From Chloroflexota bacterium (GTDB lineage Bacteria; Chloroflexota; Chloroflexia; Chloroflexales; Kallotenuaceae), in NCBI GenBank assembly GCA_019240175.1, contig JAFAYS010000470.1, forward strand, positions 1 to 5,751: a stretch of 5,751 bases of DNA, written 5' to 3'. Numbering within the stretch: position 1 is the stretch's first letter; each line of letters begins with the position of its first letter. Both the position numbers and the translations under genes were made by a program. The notes under the pieces are model-generated. The model saw only the letters and a program-made list of their open reading frames with translations. It had not been told where the DNA came from and did no database searches. Shown here piece by piece: positions 5,248 to 5,751 of this stretch.

Positions 5248-5751
5248 ATGGGCAAGATCGTTGCAGGCTTTACCATGTCCTTGGATGGCTTTATCGCCGA
5301 TGCGCACGACGAGGTTGGCGGGATCATGCGCTGGTACTTCAGCGGCGACAACGAGATGCCAGTGTCGGACGGCGCGATGGTCTTCAAAGTCTCACCAGCC
5401 AGCGCCGCAATCTTGCACGAGCGCTTCAACAACACCGGCGCGATCGTGACGGGCCGCCGCGACTTCGATGTATCCAAGGCCTGGGGCGGCAAATCCCCGC
5501 TGCCCGCGCCGATCTTTATTGTCACGCACCGTATTCCTCAGGAGTGGGCTCACGCCGACTCGCCCTTCACCTTTGTCACCGATGGTGTCGCCAGCGCGAT
5601 CGAGCAGGCGCGTCAGGTCGCCGGCGACAAGCACATCACAATTGGCAGCTCGACAACGGTCCAGCAAGCGCTTCAGGCGGGCCTGCTCGACGAGATCGAG
5701 ATTGATCTGGTGCCGATTCTGCTTGGCAGCGGCGTGCGCTTATTCGATCAT
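5248..5751 (+). CDS. RibD C-terminal/dihydrofolate-reductase-like oxidoreductase, 3' truncated
   Basis: The frame is open from ATG 5248 through the last base (168 codons, no stop), so the C-terminus lies outside the window. A strong ribosome site, GGAGG (5236-5240), is seven bases before the start. The start of the protein, MGKIVAGFTMSLDGFIAD, is the classic N-terminus of the RibD-C/DHFR-fold family, followed by IVTGRRDFDV (about 66-75), PIFIVTHRIP (about 89-98), ITIGSSTTVQQALQAGLLDE (131-150) and LVPILLGSGVRLFDH. These proteins bind NADPH and reduce diverse substrates; most paralogues outside folate and riboflavin synthesis have no assigned substrate. The usual GG-A of the glycine loop reads GSS here (133-135). 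Facing an HxlR regulator suggests induction by a reactive small molecule, which is an inference. Confidence 0.9.
   Translation, partial: MGKIVAGFTMSLDGFIADAHDEVGGIMRWYFSGDNEMPVSDGAMVFKVSPASAAILHERFNNTGAIVTGRRDFDVSKAWGGKSPLPAPIFIVTHRIPQEWAHADSPFTFVTDGVASAIEQARQVAGDKHITIGSSTTVQQALQAGLLDEIEIDLVPILLGSGVRLFDH

Overview
The window is GC-rich bacterial DNA with the ends of two genes cut off by its edges. Gene content (a PadR regulator, a DUF3500 lipoprotein next to a NicO-type metal transporter, an HxlR regulator carrying an SCP2-like tail, and an Imm30-like protein) together with the style of the coding sequence would fit a member of the Chloroflexota. This placement is an impression from protein style, not a demonstrated assignment.

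Layout from left to right. (1) 2-490 (+): 5'-truncated PadR-family repressor. (2) 491-985: about 500 bases without a credible gene. It holds a terminator-like fold just after padR and, near its right end, an exact tandem 11-bp repeat followed by a -10-like hexamer, which together look like a response-regulator-controlled promoter. (3) 1001-2218 and 2215-3720 (+): a two-gene operon with an ATGA stop/start overlap. It encodes a secreted DUF3500 lipoprotein and a NicO-family nickel/cobalt-type transporter with an EF-hand-bearing extracytoplasmic domain and a histidine-rich loop. (4) 3746-3802: a perfect 15-bp inverted repeat serving as the terminator between convergent genes. (5) 3827-4279 (-): a small acidic protein resembling Imm30 immunity proteins, with its own candidate promoter and no toxin gene in view. 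(6) 4358-5032 (-): an HxlR-family regulator with a C-terminal SCP2-like domain. (7) 5033-5247: divergent control region. (8) 5248-5751 (+): a RibD-C/dihydrofolate-reductase-like oxidoreductase, truncated by the window end.

Two functional units stand out. The DUF3500-NicO pair looks like an extracytoplasmic metal-handling module: a surface-anchored protein of unknown function is translationally coupled to a transporter with three separate potential metal-binding zones. The HxlR-reductase pair has the classic arrangement of a redox- or electrophile-sensing repressor facing its target gene, with an 8-bp palindrome sitting on the -10 box of the target promoter. The Imm30-like gene is a likely accessory gene: it is visibly less GC-rich than the transporter gene and separated from its neighbours by a terminator and its own promoter. 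No tRNA, rRNA, CRISPR array or insertion sequence was seen.
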